Source: Streptomyces sp. LUP47B (GTDB lineage Bacteria > Actinomycetota > Actinomycetes > Streptomycetales > Streptomycetaceae). Taken from it: 57,792 nt of DNA. The stretch lies in contig NZ_MJAH01000001.1 of NCBI RefSeq assembly GCF_001746295.1, positions 1,461,783-1,519,574 of the forward strand, written 5' to 3'. Below are positions 26,969-35,304 of this stretch, in pieces; the first letter of the stretch is position 1, and each line of letters begins with the position of its first letter. Position numbers and translations under genes: made by a program. Under the pieces are notes generated by a model. It was given only the letters and a program-made list of their open reading frames with translations, searched no databases and was not told where the DNA came from.

Positions 26969-28246
26969 TCAGGCGCAGATGTTCTGTGGTGGGCGGAAGG
27001 TGCGGTCGGTGCCGGAGTCCGTGTTCACCTGGACGCGTACGGTCTCCAACTGCTGCAGCAGCGAATCGAGTTGCCGCTGGGTCGGGTCACGGAAGAACTC
27101 CAGGACCGCGCGGTGGAATGCGTCTCGGAGTTCGGGCGGCATCACGTCGGAGGCGTCGAAGCAGAGGGTGCGGGCGCGGGTGGTGAGCAGGGAGTCGATC
27201 TCCCGCTCGACCGGGGTCGCGGAGGTCGGCGGCGACAGTCCGGCCGAGTCCGGGAACAGCGGCCGTACCGCGGGAGCCGCCTGCGCCCGCCAGCTCTGCC
27301 GTCCGGCCGGGCTGGAGAGCCGCTCCACGAGTTCCTGGGCGTCCGGGTCGTCGCTGAACACGGCGGCCATGTCGCCGGCGACCTCGAAGGCGTCCCGGTA
27401 CGCGGACGGCCCGTCCAGATAGCGGGCCGATGGTTCCACGGTCACGTCGTCGCCCGCGTAGACGTACCGGATGAAGGCGCTCTGGTGCTCGTGCGTGCAG
27501 TCGAAGCCGGGCGAGTCGAGCAGGCCGCGCGGATCTCCCCGCGAGTCGGACGCACCCTCGAACGACGTGGTCAGGGACCGCTCGACCGACTCCGGGGAGC
27601 GCTTTCCGAGCAGTCGCGCCCAGCTGGTCCAGGCACGCTCGACAGCCGGGTCGCGCCAGTCGAGGCGGCCCGTGGCCCATTCGGTGTAGAGGGCCGGGCC
27701 CGCCTGATGCAGGACCAGGTCCTCGATCCAGTCGGTGCCGGGCCAGCCGGAGGTGGCCTGCGAGGCGAGGCCCACGCACCAGGTGGGCCGTTCGCCGGAG
27801 GCTCCCCTTTTGCTCCACACGAGGCTCTTGAGGTCGACCTTCAGCGGCACCCAGTACGTGCGCCGCTTGCTGTCCACCAGCAGGGTCGGCGCCCAGGGCG
27901 GGTAGGCACGCTCGGCGCTCGCATCGGCGAGCGGCTTCAGTTTGTCGCGGCGGGCGTACTCGGTGAGTTCGCCGATGCTGTTGAGGACCGCCACGTCCGG
28001 CGGGTCGTCGGCCTCCAGCTGCGAGACGAGCGTCTCGCGGAGTGAGCGGGTGCCCTCGTAGGTGTACGTCCGCCCGGTACCGTCGTCCAGTTTGTCGAGG
28101 GCGGCTTCGAAGGCCTGGCCCTCCTCTCCGGTCCAGGGGCCGAGGACGACCAGCGGGTCGCGGGTGTCCGACCCGCAGCCGGGGACGAGTCCGAGCAGAC
28201 ACGCCGCGAGAAGGACGCGCAGGAGACGGCTCATGCGACGGCTCAT
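26969..28246 (-). CDS. Extracellular solute-binding lipoprotein (GlnH-like position)
   Basis: A 425-residue lipoprotein: signal peptide with lipobox LVPGC (Cys ~25), then a solute-binding-protein fold of the sugar/peptide type (LVVLGPWTGEEGQAFEAALD, PPDVAVLNSIGELTEYARR, TYWVPLKVDLKSLVWS). The ATG overlaps the stop of the upstream membrane protein (ATGA, 28243-28246). With that protein and the PknG-like kinase it forms an operon. In mycobacteria and corynebacteria the equivalent set (pknG, glnX, glnH) senses Glu/Gln/Asp and controls 2-oxoglutarate dehydrogenase. This binding protein looks like a different fold class from GlnH, so the ligand may differ. No ABC permease accompanies it, which fits a sensor rather than a transporter. 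Confidence 0.85.
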   Translation of the reverse strand: MSRRMSRLLRVLLAACLLGLVPGCGSDTRDPLVVLGPWTGEEGQAFEAALDKLDDGTGRTYTYEGTRSLRETLVSQLEADDPPDVAVLNSIGELTEYARRDKLKPLADASAERAYPPWAPTLLVDSKRRTYWVPLKVDLKSLVWSKRGASGERPTWCVGLASQATSGWPGTDWIEDLVLHQAGPALYTEWATGRLDWRDPAVERAWTSWARLLGKRSPESVERSLTTSFEGASDSRGDPRGLLDSPGFDCTHEHQSAFIRYVYAGDDVTVEPSARYLDGPSAYRDAFEVAGDMAAVFSDDPDAQELVERLSSPAGRQSWRAQAAPAVRPLFPDSAGLSPPTSATPVEREIDSLLTTRARTLCFDASDVMPPELRDAFHRAVLEFFRDPTQRQLDSLLQQLETVRVQVNTDSGTDRTFRPPQNICA

Positions 28247-29460
28247 GCGACGGCTCCCGGGCGGGCGACCACGAGGTATTCGCGGCGGTAGGCGTGCAGG
28301 GCACCGGCGATCACGGCCGCGGCGGTCAGGCCCGCGGGGAACACGAACGGGGCGAGGCCGTCGAGGAAGGCGAGCCGCCCGTCGGCGAGACCGTCGTCGA
28401 TCCGGGCCTGGAGCGTCTCGATGGCCTGTGGGTCCGGTCCGGCGAAGGGGCGTTCCTCGGCGACCGTCTCCGTCTTCGGCGAGGTCTGCTCGGCCAGCGC
28501 GTCCGCGACGGGGACGGTCTCGTGCTGGGCCTCCAGGGCGAGGAGGGCGTCGGCCGTCAGGAACGGTACGGCGAGCAACGGCAGGGCGGCGGCCACGAGC
28601 GGGATACTCAGCCGGATCCGGAAGCGGCGGTGCAGGAAGGACACCGTCCGCCACAGCCCGGCGGCGAGCAGGGCGAAGGCGAGCACGGCGATCACCGCTG
28701 CGGTGATGGTGTCCGCGCCCCAGGCGGCCCGGTCGGCGAGCCGCGCGCGCAGCCGCCCCTCCAGGCCGGTCACCCGGTCGACGATCGAGGTCGCGGCGGA
28801 ACCGGTGTCGGGCCGGCAGGCGGGATAGGGGTTCGCGGTGGTCGGGGTGAGGGCCTGCGAGCAGAGCATGCTGCGCGCGTAGGAGAAGTCGGCATCCCGC
28901 AGGACCGGATCGGTGGCATGGCCCTGGGCCCGGCCGATCCAGCTGGTGTAGTCGACGACCAGCGCGGACACCACCCGCAGTTCCTGTTCCTCGGCGACGG
29001 TGAGGGCTCCGCTGCGGGTGACCTGGTTCAGGCTCTGCGTGGCGCGGGCGATGCGGGTCCGGTACCGCTCGCTGAGCCCGCTGAGCTCCGCCGCGCGCCC
29101 CTCGTCGAGGTTCCGCTGGGCCTCGCCCTGCGCGATGAGCAGCGAGGCCCGGGCGTCCGCGAGGTCGACCAGCGCGGGCGCCGCGCGTTCCCGGATGTAC
29201 GCGGAGTCGCCGCGCACGCCCGCGTAGGCCCAGCCGAGCGCGCCGAAGGCCACCACGGTCAGCAGCGGCAGTGCGAGGAGCCGGTCCCGCAGGTAGGCGC
29301 GGTTGCGGTGGCCCGCGGTGGAGGGCCAGGCGTAGCGGAGGATACGGCGGGCGAGTTCGGTGGTTACGGCGGCGACGGCCTGCGTGAGGCGGGAGGTGTT
29401 CTGTACGAGGGCGCGTAAGCGGTCGTCCGGAGCCAGTGGGCGACTCTCTTGCCGAGCCAT
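28243..29460 (-). CDS. Four-helix membrane protein (GlnX-like signal relay)
   Basis: A 405-residue protein with four predicted membrane helices: LLALPLLTVVAFGALGWAYA (~55-75), ITAAVIAVLAFALLAAGLW (~255), IPLVAAALPLLAVPFL (~292), FVFPAGLTAAAVIAGALHAY (~375). Long extracytoplasmic helical segments lie between TM1/TM2 and TM3/TM4, like chemoreceptor-type sensor domains. Size and topology agree with GlnX, which links periplasmic GlnH to cytoplasmic PknG. The start ATG (29460) lies 97 bases inside the kinase gene; no later in-frame start is usable, so the long overlap seems real. The function is inferred from topology and neighbours. Confidence 0.8.
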   Translation of the reverse strand: MARQESRPLAPDDRLRALVQNTSRLTQAVAAVTTELARRILRYAWPSTAGHRNRAYLRDRLLALPLLTVVAFGALGWAYAGVRGDSAYIRERAAPALVDLADARASLLIAQGEAQRNLDEGRAAELSGLSERYRTRIARATQSLNQVTRSGALTVAEEQELRVVSALVVDYTSWIGRAQGHATDPVLRDADFSYARSMLCSQALTPTTANPYPACRPDTGSAATSIVDRVTGLEGRLRARLADRAAWGADTITAAVIAVLAFALLAAGLWRTVSFLHRRFRIRLSIPLVAAALPLLAVPFLTADALLALEAQHETVPVADALAEQTSPKTETVAEERPFAGPDPQAIETLQARIDDGLADGRLAFLDGLAPFVFPAGLTAAAVIAGALHAYRREYLVVARPGAVA

Positions 29461-32400
29461 GGGCTGTCCCTGTGGTGTCGGAAGGCGAACGGGCGGACCT
29501 CGTAGGCGCGGTCCAGGAGAATTTCGGCCACGGCCGCGTCCTCGGGGGCGGTGGAGCGGGCGGCCTGGTGGGCGAGGGCGACATAGCGACGGGAGAGGTC
29601 CTCCCGCAGGCCGTGTTCGTCGGGCGGTAGACCGAGTCGGGGGTCCGCGCCCGCGGACAGCGCCGCGAGGCCCGCCGCGTCGAGGGCATCGCGCTCGAGG
29701 GCGCCCTGTACGGCCTCCCAGGCCTCGACGGTCATCCGCACCCTGGCCTCCTCGTCGGTCAGACCGTGCGCGTGGAAGAGCAGAGCCAGGCGCCCCAGCA
29801 CCTCGCCCAACCGCTGCGGCGCCCGGTCGTCGCACTCGCCCGTCCGCACATGCTCGATGCCGATCCGCACGGCCGCGGTGCGCGCGGCGGTCCGGTGCCG
29901 CGAGTGCTGCGGTACGGCGTCGAGTTCGCGTACGGCCTCCTCACGCGCCGTCTTGCCGCCCAGCGCGAGGCGGGCCCGGGCGGCGCCGAAGGCAGCGCTG
30001 CCCAGGGAGGGGTTCCGCAGCCCGACCGCCTCGTAGAACGTCAGGGCCTCGTGCCGGCGTCCGAGGCGTTCCGCGCAGTGGCCGAGGGCCAGCTTGGGCG
30101 CGTACTCGCCGGGGATCGCCGCGTACACCCGGTCGAAGTGCCGCCGAGCCGCGGCGACTTGCTCCCGGGCGAGCGCGAGCAGGCCGTGATGCCAGTCCAG
30201 CCGCCAGTCGTACGGGGCACGGCGGGGTCCGATCCGTGCCTCGGCCGCCCGCAGTTCGCGTTCTGCGGCCTCGGGTCCGTCGGCCGGGTTCCGCAACCGC
30301 AGCCGGCAGCGCAGCAGATGGACCTCCGTGGAGTCCCGCCAGTCGCCGATGTGCTGGAGCAGGGCCTCCGGGGCGGCGTCGGCGAGCCTGCTCAGCTCGG
30401 CGTGGTGCTCGTCGCGCGGGTCGGGGCGCGGGACGGGTAGGCGCTGCGCGACGTCGGTGGGAGTGGGCGGGGCGAACGGGGACGGGGCGTCGGGGGCGGC
30501 CCAGTGGGCGAGGGGCGGCGCGGAGCCCAGGGCGCCGTCGAGGGCGTACGGGGACTGGAGGAAGAGCGGCGAGGGTTCGAAGGTCTCGGTTCCGGTGCGC
30601 AGCGACCTCAACTCGCGGAACACACCCCGTAATTGCTGGTCCATCTCACGCGCGTCGGCGAACCGTCCGGCGGGCTCGCTCAAGGTCGCGCGGTGCAGGA
30701 CCCGGGCGAGGGAGAGCAGGCCGAGGCCACGGGGCACGGGGGCGGTGGCGTCATCGGGTGCCCACGGTTCCCTGCCCGGCGGCGGCACTTGGGCAGACGG
30801 TCTCCCACCCCCCACCGACAGGGCTTCGGACCGCGACTCCCCCGCGCCGGGAACGAACGCGTTGCCGACGACACCGGGTTCCCCACCGGCCTCCGGTGCA
30901 TCCCCGACACCCGCCGCCCGAGCCACTGCGGCTGTATCACCGCCGTCCGGAGCGCCCTCGACACCCGACCCGCCAACAGCACCCGCCGCCCGAGCTGCGC
31001 CCGCTGTCCCACCACCGCCCAGCGCGCGCTCGACACGCGATCCGTCAACAGCACCCGGCGTCCGCGCCACGCCCGCCGTCCCACCACCGCCCAGCGCGCC
31101 CCCAACACCCGACCCGCCAACAGCACCCGCCGCCCGAGCCACGCCCGCCGTCCCACCACCGCCCAGCGCGCCCCCAACACCCGACCCACCAACGGCACCC
31201 GACGCCCGCGCCACTGCGGCTGTCCCACCGCCGCCCAGCGCGCCCTCGACACCCGACCCGCCAACAGCACCCGGCTTCCGCGCCACGCCCGCTGTCTCCC
31301 CGACATCGGGTGTCCCTGCGGCGCCCGACGCCCGGCCGGCACCCGACGTCCGGGCCACGCCCGGTGCGCTCTCCCCGGCCGCCCCCTGGACGACACCGCC
31401 TGACTTCTGCTCGGCGTCCGACGCGTCATCGGCGCCCGCTGGGTGCCCGGCGCCTGATCCCTGAGCGACGCCCAGCGTCTCCTCGCCGCCCGAGGTCTCC
31501 CCGATCCCTGACATCTGGACGACACCTGGTGTCGAGGCGGCGTCCGCTGTCTCGCCGGGGTCCAGTGGCTCCCCAGCGTTCGCTGCCGGGGCGAACTCCA
31601 ACGCCTCCGCGCCGCCTGAGGCCCCCTCGACAACAGACGTCCCCTCAGCACCCGAGGTCTGGTCCCCGCCCGTTGTCTCACCGAGGTTTAGCGGCCCCTC
31701 AGCGCCCGCCCCTTGGGCGGCACCCGGCGTCTCCCCACTGCCCAGAACCCCTTGGACGCGCGATGCTTCGCCCGCTGCCAAGGCATCCCCGGCGGCACGT
31801 GCCACTTCCCCGGCGGCACGTGCTACTTCCCCGGCGGCACGTGCTACTTCACCCGCGGCCCGTGCCTCCCTGGCAGCACGTGCCACTTCGCCCGCAGCCC
31901 GTGCCTCCCCGGCAGCCCGTGCCCCCTCACCCGCGGCCAGTGCCTCCCCGGCGGCCCGTGCCGCCTCGCCGGCCGACGCACTCGCCGCATCCGCCCCCGT
32001 CGCCCCCGCCGCCCCGCCCAGCGTCCCCAGATCCCCCAACCGCGCGAGATCCGCCGCCGATCTGCCGAGTCCGCTCAGTCGCCGCAGGGTCTCGCCCAGG
32101 CTGAAGAGGTCGTCCTGTTCCCTGGACTCGCCGTTCGGGCCCACGGTCGGTGCGCTGAAGCCCTTCGTGGTCATACCGGGTGCCCCGATCGGGCGTACGC
32201 TGCCCACGTCGATGATCTTCGTTGTGGTGCCGTCGTGCATGACGTTGTCCGGCTTCAGGTCGCCGTAGACCTTGCCGGGCCGGTCGGCGTGCAGATACGC
32301 GAGGGCGGACAGGATCCGCACACCGTAGGCGAGCACGAACTCGTGGAAGCGGTGGCCGCCGAACTCCCCGGGGTTCAGCCCGGCCCGCGCCCGCACCTCC

Positions 32401-32897
32401 TCCAGCGTGAGTCCGTCCACGTACTGGAGGACGAGAAAGTCACCGACTTCGGGATGATGACCGTAATTGAAGACACGGATGATGTCGTCGTGGCCGAGGT
32501 CGACAAGGGCCCGCCGCTCCCGGGCCAGCGCACCCGCCGCGGCAGCCGCCTGCTGCGGGTGCAGGATCTTGATGGCGACCTCTCGGTTGTCGACCTTGGT
32601 GTCGAGCGCGAGGTAGACCTCGCCCATGCCGCCGTAGCCGAGGGGCCGGATCAGCCGGTACTGGCCCGCGAGCAACTGCCCCGGCGGCAGCGGCAGTTCC
32701 CCCGGATCGCCGCCGGGATCCCAGCCGCGTCCCAGCAGCGTGATCGTGGGCAGCACCGTCGGGTCGGGGTTCTCCGCGGGGAGGTCGACATGCGCCGCCC
32801 TCAGGTACATCGGCTGTCCGGCGACGACAAGCGGACCGAACGATCCCTCGGATTCCGGTACTTCACCGAACGCACTCCCGCCCCGAGCCCCCTTCAT
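29364..32897 (-). CDS. PknG-like serine/threonine kinase with TPR domain and large repeat insertion
   Basis: A 1177-residue kinase. The kinase domain occupies about 79-300: Gly-loop GYGGMGEVY, Lys in VAIKIL, catalytic loop VYGDLKPDNV in place of HRD, and DVG in place of DFG, the same substitutions as in mycobacterial PknG (YNDLKPEN, LIDLG). A TPR-like region fills 825-1165. The N-terminal rubredoxin motif of mycobacterial PknG is absent. Between kinase and TPR lie about 500 residues of low-complexity Ala/Gly/Glu repeats not found in PknG. GGAGG sits one base before the ATG at 32897, unusually close; the next ATG (MYLRAA) is ~29 codons on. The operon continues with GlnX-like and binding-protein genes. 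Likely role: control of central metabolism in response to an extracellular nutrient. Confidence 0.9.
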   Translation of the reverse strand: MKGARGGSAFGEVPESEGSFGPLVVAGQPMYLRAAHVDLPAENPDPTVLPTITLLGRGWDPGGDPGELPLPPGQLLAGQYRLIRPLGYGGMGEVYLALDTKVDNREVAIKILHPQQAAAAAGALARERRALVDLGHDDIIRVFNYGHHPEVGDFLVLQYVDGLTLEEVRARAGLNPGEFGGHRFHEFVLAYGVRILSALAYLHADRPGKVYGDLKPDNVMHDGTTTKIIDVGSVRPIGAPGMTTKGFSAPTVGPNGESREQDDLFSLGETLRRLSGLGRSAADLARLGDLGTLGGAAGATGADAASASAGEAARAAGEALAAGEGARAAGEARAAGEVARAAREARAAGEVARAAGEVARAAGEVARAAGDALAAGEASRVQGVLGSGETPGAAQGAGAEGPLNLGETTGGDQTSGAEGTSVVEGASGGAEALEFAPAANAGEPLDPGETADAASTPGVVQMSGIGETSGGEETLGVAQGSGAGHPAGADDASDAEQKSGGVVQGAAGESAPGVARTSGAGRASGAAGTPDVGETAGVARKPGAVGGSGVEGALGGGGTAAVARASGAVGGSGVGGALGGGGTAGVARAAGAVGGSGVGGALGGGGTAGVARTPGAVDGSRVERALGGGGTAGAARAAGAVGGSGVEGAPDGGDTAAVARAAGVGDAPEAGGEPGVVGNAFVPGAGESRSEALSVGGGRPSAQVPPPGREPWAPDDATAPVPRGLGLLSLARVLHRATLSEPAGRFADAREMDQQLRGVFRELRSLRTGTETFEPSPLFLQSPYALDGALGSAPPLAHWAAPDAPSPFAPPTPTDVAQRLPVPRPDPRDEHHAELSRLADAAPEALLQHIGDWRDSTEVHLLRCRLRLRNPADGPEAAERELRAAEARIGPRRAPYDWRLDWHHGLLALAREQVAAARRHFDRVYAAIPGEYAPKLALGHCAERLGRRHEALTFYEAVGLRNPSLGSAAFGAARARLALGGKTAREEAVRELDAVPQHSRHRTAARTAAVRIGIEHVRTGECDDRAPQRLGEVLGRLALLFHAHGLTDEEARVRMTVEAWEAVQGALERDALDAAGLAALSAGADPRLGLPPDEHGLREDLSRRYVALAHQAARSTAPEDAAVAEILLDRAYEVRPFAFRHHRDSPWLGKRVAHWLRTTAYAPSYRTPPASRRPSPP
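30907..31300. repeat. Five copies of a 72-base (24-residue) repeat inside the PknG-like gene
   Basis: The encoded unit is close to GAVGGSGVGGALGGGGTA plus GVARAA. Copies keep frame and differ by few bases. This is flexible, Gly/Ala-rich linker between the kinase and TPR domains. Confidence 0.85.
31785..31990. repeat. 21-base (7-residue) tandem repeats inside the PknG-like gene
   Basis: About nine copies of a unit encoding AAGEVAR or AAGEARA, with Glu and Arg spaced so that a charged helix is likely. It directly follows the kinase domain. The plus strand shows GGCACGTGCTACTTCCCCGG repeated. Confidence 0.85.
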
Positions 32898-33093
32898 GCC
32901 TCCTCAGAATAGGGCCAGGTGCCGGGATCTACCCCTCGCTTTCCGCCGGAGAACCGTGATCCCGCGGGGTTCGGCCGGTCGGCAAGGCCGAGATCCGTGT
33001 CCCTCGCGGACCGGTGCCCCTCTAGAGTGAGGGGTCCCTGTCAGAAGGGTCCGGACCGCAGCCGTCCTGGCCAGAAGCGGTGAAGGAGACGCG
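32898..33093. other. Divergent intergenic region between two kinase genes
   Basis: 196 bases holding the promoters of both kinase genes. AAGGAG lies before the plus-strand GTG. I see no convincing -35/-10 pair or palindrome. Confidence 0.4.
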
Positions 33094-35256
33094 GTGACCC
33101 TGCGCGAGAACGATCCGGAGTCTGTCGGCGGCTACCGGATCGAATCGCGGATCGGTACCGGCGGCATGGGTGTCGTCTATCTCGGCCGATCGGCCTCGGG
33201 ACGGGCCGTCGCCGTCAAGGTGGTCCACACCCGGTATGCCGACAACCCCGAGTTCCGGGCCAGGTTCCGGCAGGAGATCGCCGCCGCGCGCCGGGTCAGC
33301 GGAGCGTTCACCGCACCGGTCGTGGACGCGGACCCGGAGGCGCAACGGCCCTGGATGGCCACGGCGTTCGTGCCGGGACGTACGCTCGCGGACCGCGTCG
33401 ACGAGTCGGGGCCGCTGGACTGGCCCGCGCTGCGCCGCCTCGGCACCGAACTCGCCGAGGCCCTGCGGGAGATCCACCGGGCGGAGGTCGTGCACCGGGA
33501 CCTCAAGCCGAGCAATGTGCTGCTGCTGGAGAGCGAGGGCGACGACGGGGCCGTACGCGTCATCGACTTCGGCATCTCGCGCGCGGCCGACAGCGATGTC
33601 CGTACTCAGACCGGCATGGTGATGGGCTCGCCGCCGTTCATGGCGCCGGAACAGTTCAGCCGCCCGCACGAGGTCGGCTCCGCGGTCGACGTCTTCTCGC
33701 TGGGCGCGGTGCTCGTGTACGCGGCCACCGGGCACAGCCCCTTCGAGGCGGAGAACGCCTATCTGGCCGCGTACAACACCGTGCACGGCGAGCCCCGGCT
33801 GGGCGAACTGCCCGAGCAGCTGCGCCCGTTGGTCTCGTGCTGCCTGGCGAAGGAACCCGCTGACCGGCCGACGTCCGGCGAGGTCCTGGAGCGGCTGGCG
33901 GGACTGCCGGAGGAACTGCCCGACGGGAGAGCGGCCGAAGAGGTCTCCCAGGCCCCGGAGATCCGGACCACGGACGTGGTGACCTCGCCGCTCGGTCACA
34001 TGGGGCCGGTCCGGCAAAAGCGCCGTGGGAGGAAACTGTGGGCGGCCGTCGCCGCCGTGGCGCTCCTCGGCGGGGCAGGTGCGGCCGCGGTCGCCGTGGT
34101 GGAGCACGAGCCGGCCAGTACGGTCGACGAGTTCGACGCTCTCGCTCCGCGGACGACGCCCAGCGGCACGACACCGGCCGGCTGGCGGCCCTGGCACAAC
34201 GCACTGGGGTCGGGCGGCAAAGGCCAGTCGATGAGCATCGGCCCCTCGTGCACGCCGGACGCGCTCGGCGTCTTCTGCGCCTCCGAGCAGGTCGCCCTGA
34301 TGCGGCTGAATCCCGCGACGGGGAACGTCGAGTGGACAAAGCCCATGAGCCGCAAGCAGGTCAGCAGCTTCTCGGTGCGCGGGCCCGTCGTCCATGACGG
34401 TGTGGTGTTCGTGTACGGCGCGGACCGCTCGCAGGGCGTCGACGCCTACGACGGGAGGACCGGCGAGCGGCTGTGGCAACTGAAGGGTCCGCTCGGCGAG
34501 TTCGATTCCCTGGGCGGAGTGCTCCTGGTCCGCCTGGACCAGCTGGACTCCTCCGACACGGCACGGTACGCGGCCTACGAGCCGCGCACGGGCAAGGAGT
34601 TGTGGCGGCGCGAGCTGACCTCCACCTCGGCGAGCCCCTTCTACGAGGGCCCCAAGGACACGCTCTACGCCGATCTGCGCGGCGGCGAAGGCGGCATAGC
34701 GCGCCTGGACGCGCGGACCGGCAGGACGCTGGGCAGGGTCGACGCGCCGAAGGGCGACCTGTGGCTGGCGACGGTCCACGACGGCACGGCGTACTACGCG
34801 CGCTGGGAGGACGACTCCGGCGTGTCCGCCGCCTTCTTCGTCCAGGATCTCAGCAGCGGCAAGACCCGCCGGATCGACTTCCCTTGGAGCGTGGAGCCCG
34901 AGGCGCCGCCGCTGGTGCAGGGCGACACCATGTACATCTTCGACTACGGCCACGAGACCCTGCTCGCGCTCGACGTGAAGAAGGGCAAGCCGCTCTGGTC
35001 CAGCTCGCGCGACCTGCGCGTCTTCAGCGAACCCGCTTACCACGCGGGCCGGTTGTACGTCACGATGCCGGACACCAGCATCGTGGCCCTCGATCCGAGG
35101 ACCGGGAAGGAGATCGGCCGTACCAATCCGTCCTTCGACACCACGGGCCGCTCCTTCGAGGAGCTGTCGCCGAGTTCGGTGCCGCCGCTCCTGGTGGGCG
35201 ATGTGCTGTACGGGGTCAGCGAGCCGGGGATCTTCTCGGTGGCCGACGTCACCTGA
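33094..35256 (+). CDS. Membrane Ser/Thr kinase with extracellular PQQ-type beta-propeller
   Basis: A 720-residue receptor-type kinase. Cytoplasmic kinase domain 13-270: GTGGMGVVYLG, Lys in VAVKVV, HRDLKPSNVLL, DFGISR, SPPFMAPEQ. A basic stop (QKRRGRK) precedes one membrane helix (~315-335, LWAAVAAVALLGGAGAAAVA). The extracellular part (350-720) contains repeated beta-propeller blades of the type DGRTGERLWQL, EPRTGKELWRR, DVKKGKPLWSS, DPRTGKEIGRT. Such sensors are numerous in Streptomyces; the ligand is unknown. The GTG start follows AAGGAG. It is divergent from the PknG-like operon, and a strong hairpin separates it from the convergent protease gene. Confidence 0.93.
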   Translation: MTLRENDPESVGGYRIESRIGTGGMGVVYLGRSASGRAVAVKVVHTRYADNPEFRARFRQEIAAARRVSGAFTAPVVDADPEAQRPWMATAFVPGRTLADRVDESGPLDWPALRRLGTELAEALREIHRAEVVHRDLKPSNVLLLESEGDDGAVRVIDFGISRAADSDVRTQTGMVMGSPPFMAPEQFSRPHEVGSAVDVFSLGAVLVYAATGHSPFEAENAYLAAYNTVHGEPRLGELPEQLRPLVSCCLAKEPADRPTSGEVLERLAGLPEELPDGRAAEEVSQAPEIRTTDVVTSPLGHMGPVRQKRRGRKLWAAVAAVALLGGAGAAAVAVVEHEPASTVDEFDALAPRTTPSGTTPAGWRPWHNALGSGGKGQSMSIGPSCTPDALGVFCASEQVALMRLNPATGNVEWTKPMSRKQVSSFSVRGPVVHDGVVFVYGADRSQGVDAYDGRTGERLWQLKGPLGEFDSLGGVLLVRLDQLDSSDTARYAAYEPRTGKELWRRELTSTSASPFYEGPKDTLYADLRGGEGGIARLDARTGRTLGRVDAPKGDLWLATVHDGTAYYARWEDDSGVSAAFFVQDLSSGKTRRIDFPWSVEPEAPPLVQGDTMYIFDYGHETLLALDVKKGKPLWSSSRDLRVFSEPAYHAGRLYVTMPDTSIVALDPRTGKEIGRTNPSFDTTGRSFEELSPSSVPPLLVGDVLYGVSEPGIFSVADVT

Positions 35257-35265
35257 GCGGGAACG

Positions 35266-35299
35266 GGTGTGGGCCCGGCCGGAAGGCCGGGCCCACACC
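35266..35299. terminator. Bidirectional terminator hairpin between kinase and protease genes
   Basis: Perfect 15-base arms GGTGTGGGCCCGGCC and GGCCGGGCCCACACC enclose a GGAA (GNRA) tetraloop. It lies between two convergent stops (35256 and 35305). Confidence 0.9.
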
Positions 35300-35304
35300 G
35301 GCGT

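Noticed and set aside
30328..31464. Pro/Ala/Thr-rich plus-strand ORF (378 codons) opposite the kinase repeats
   Set aside because: It is the mirror of the in-frame repeats of the PknG-like gene; no start signal or domain.
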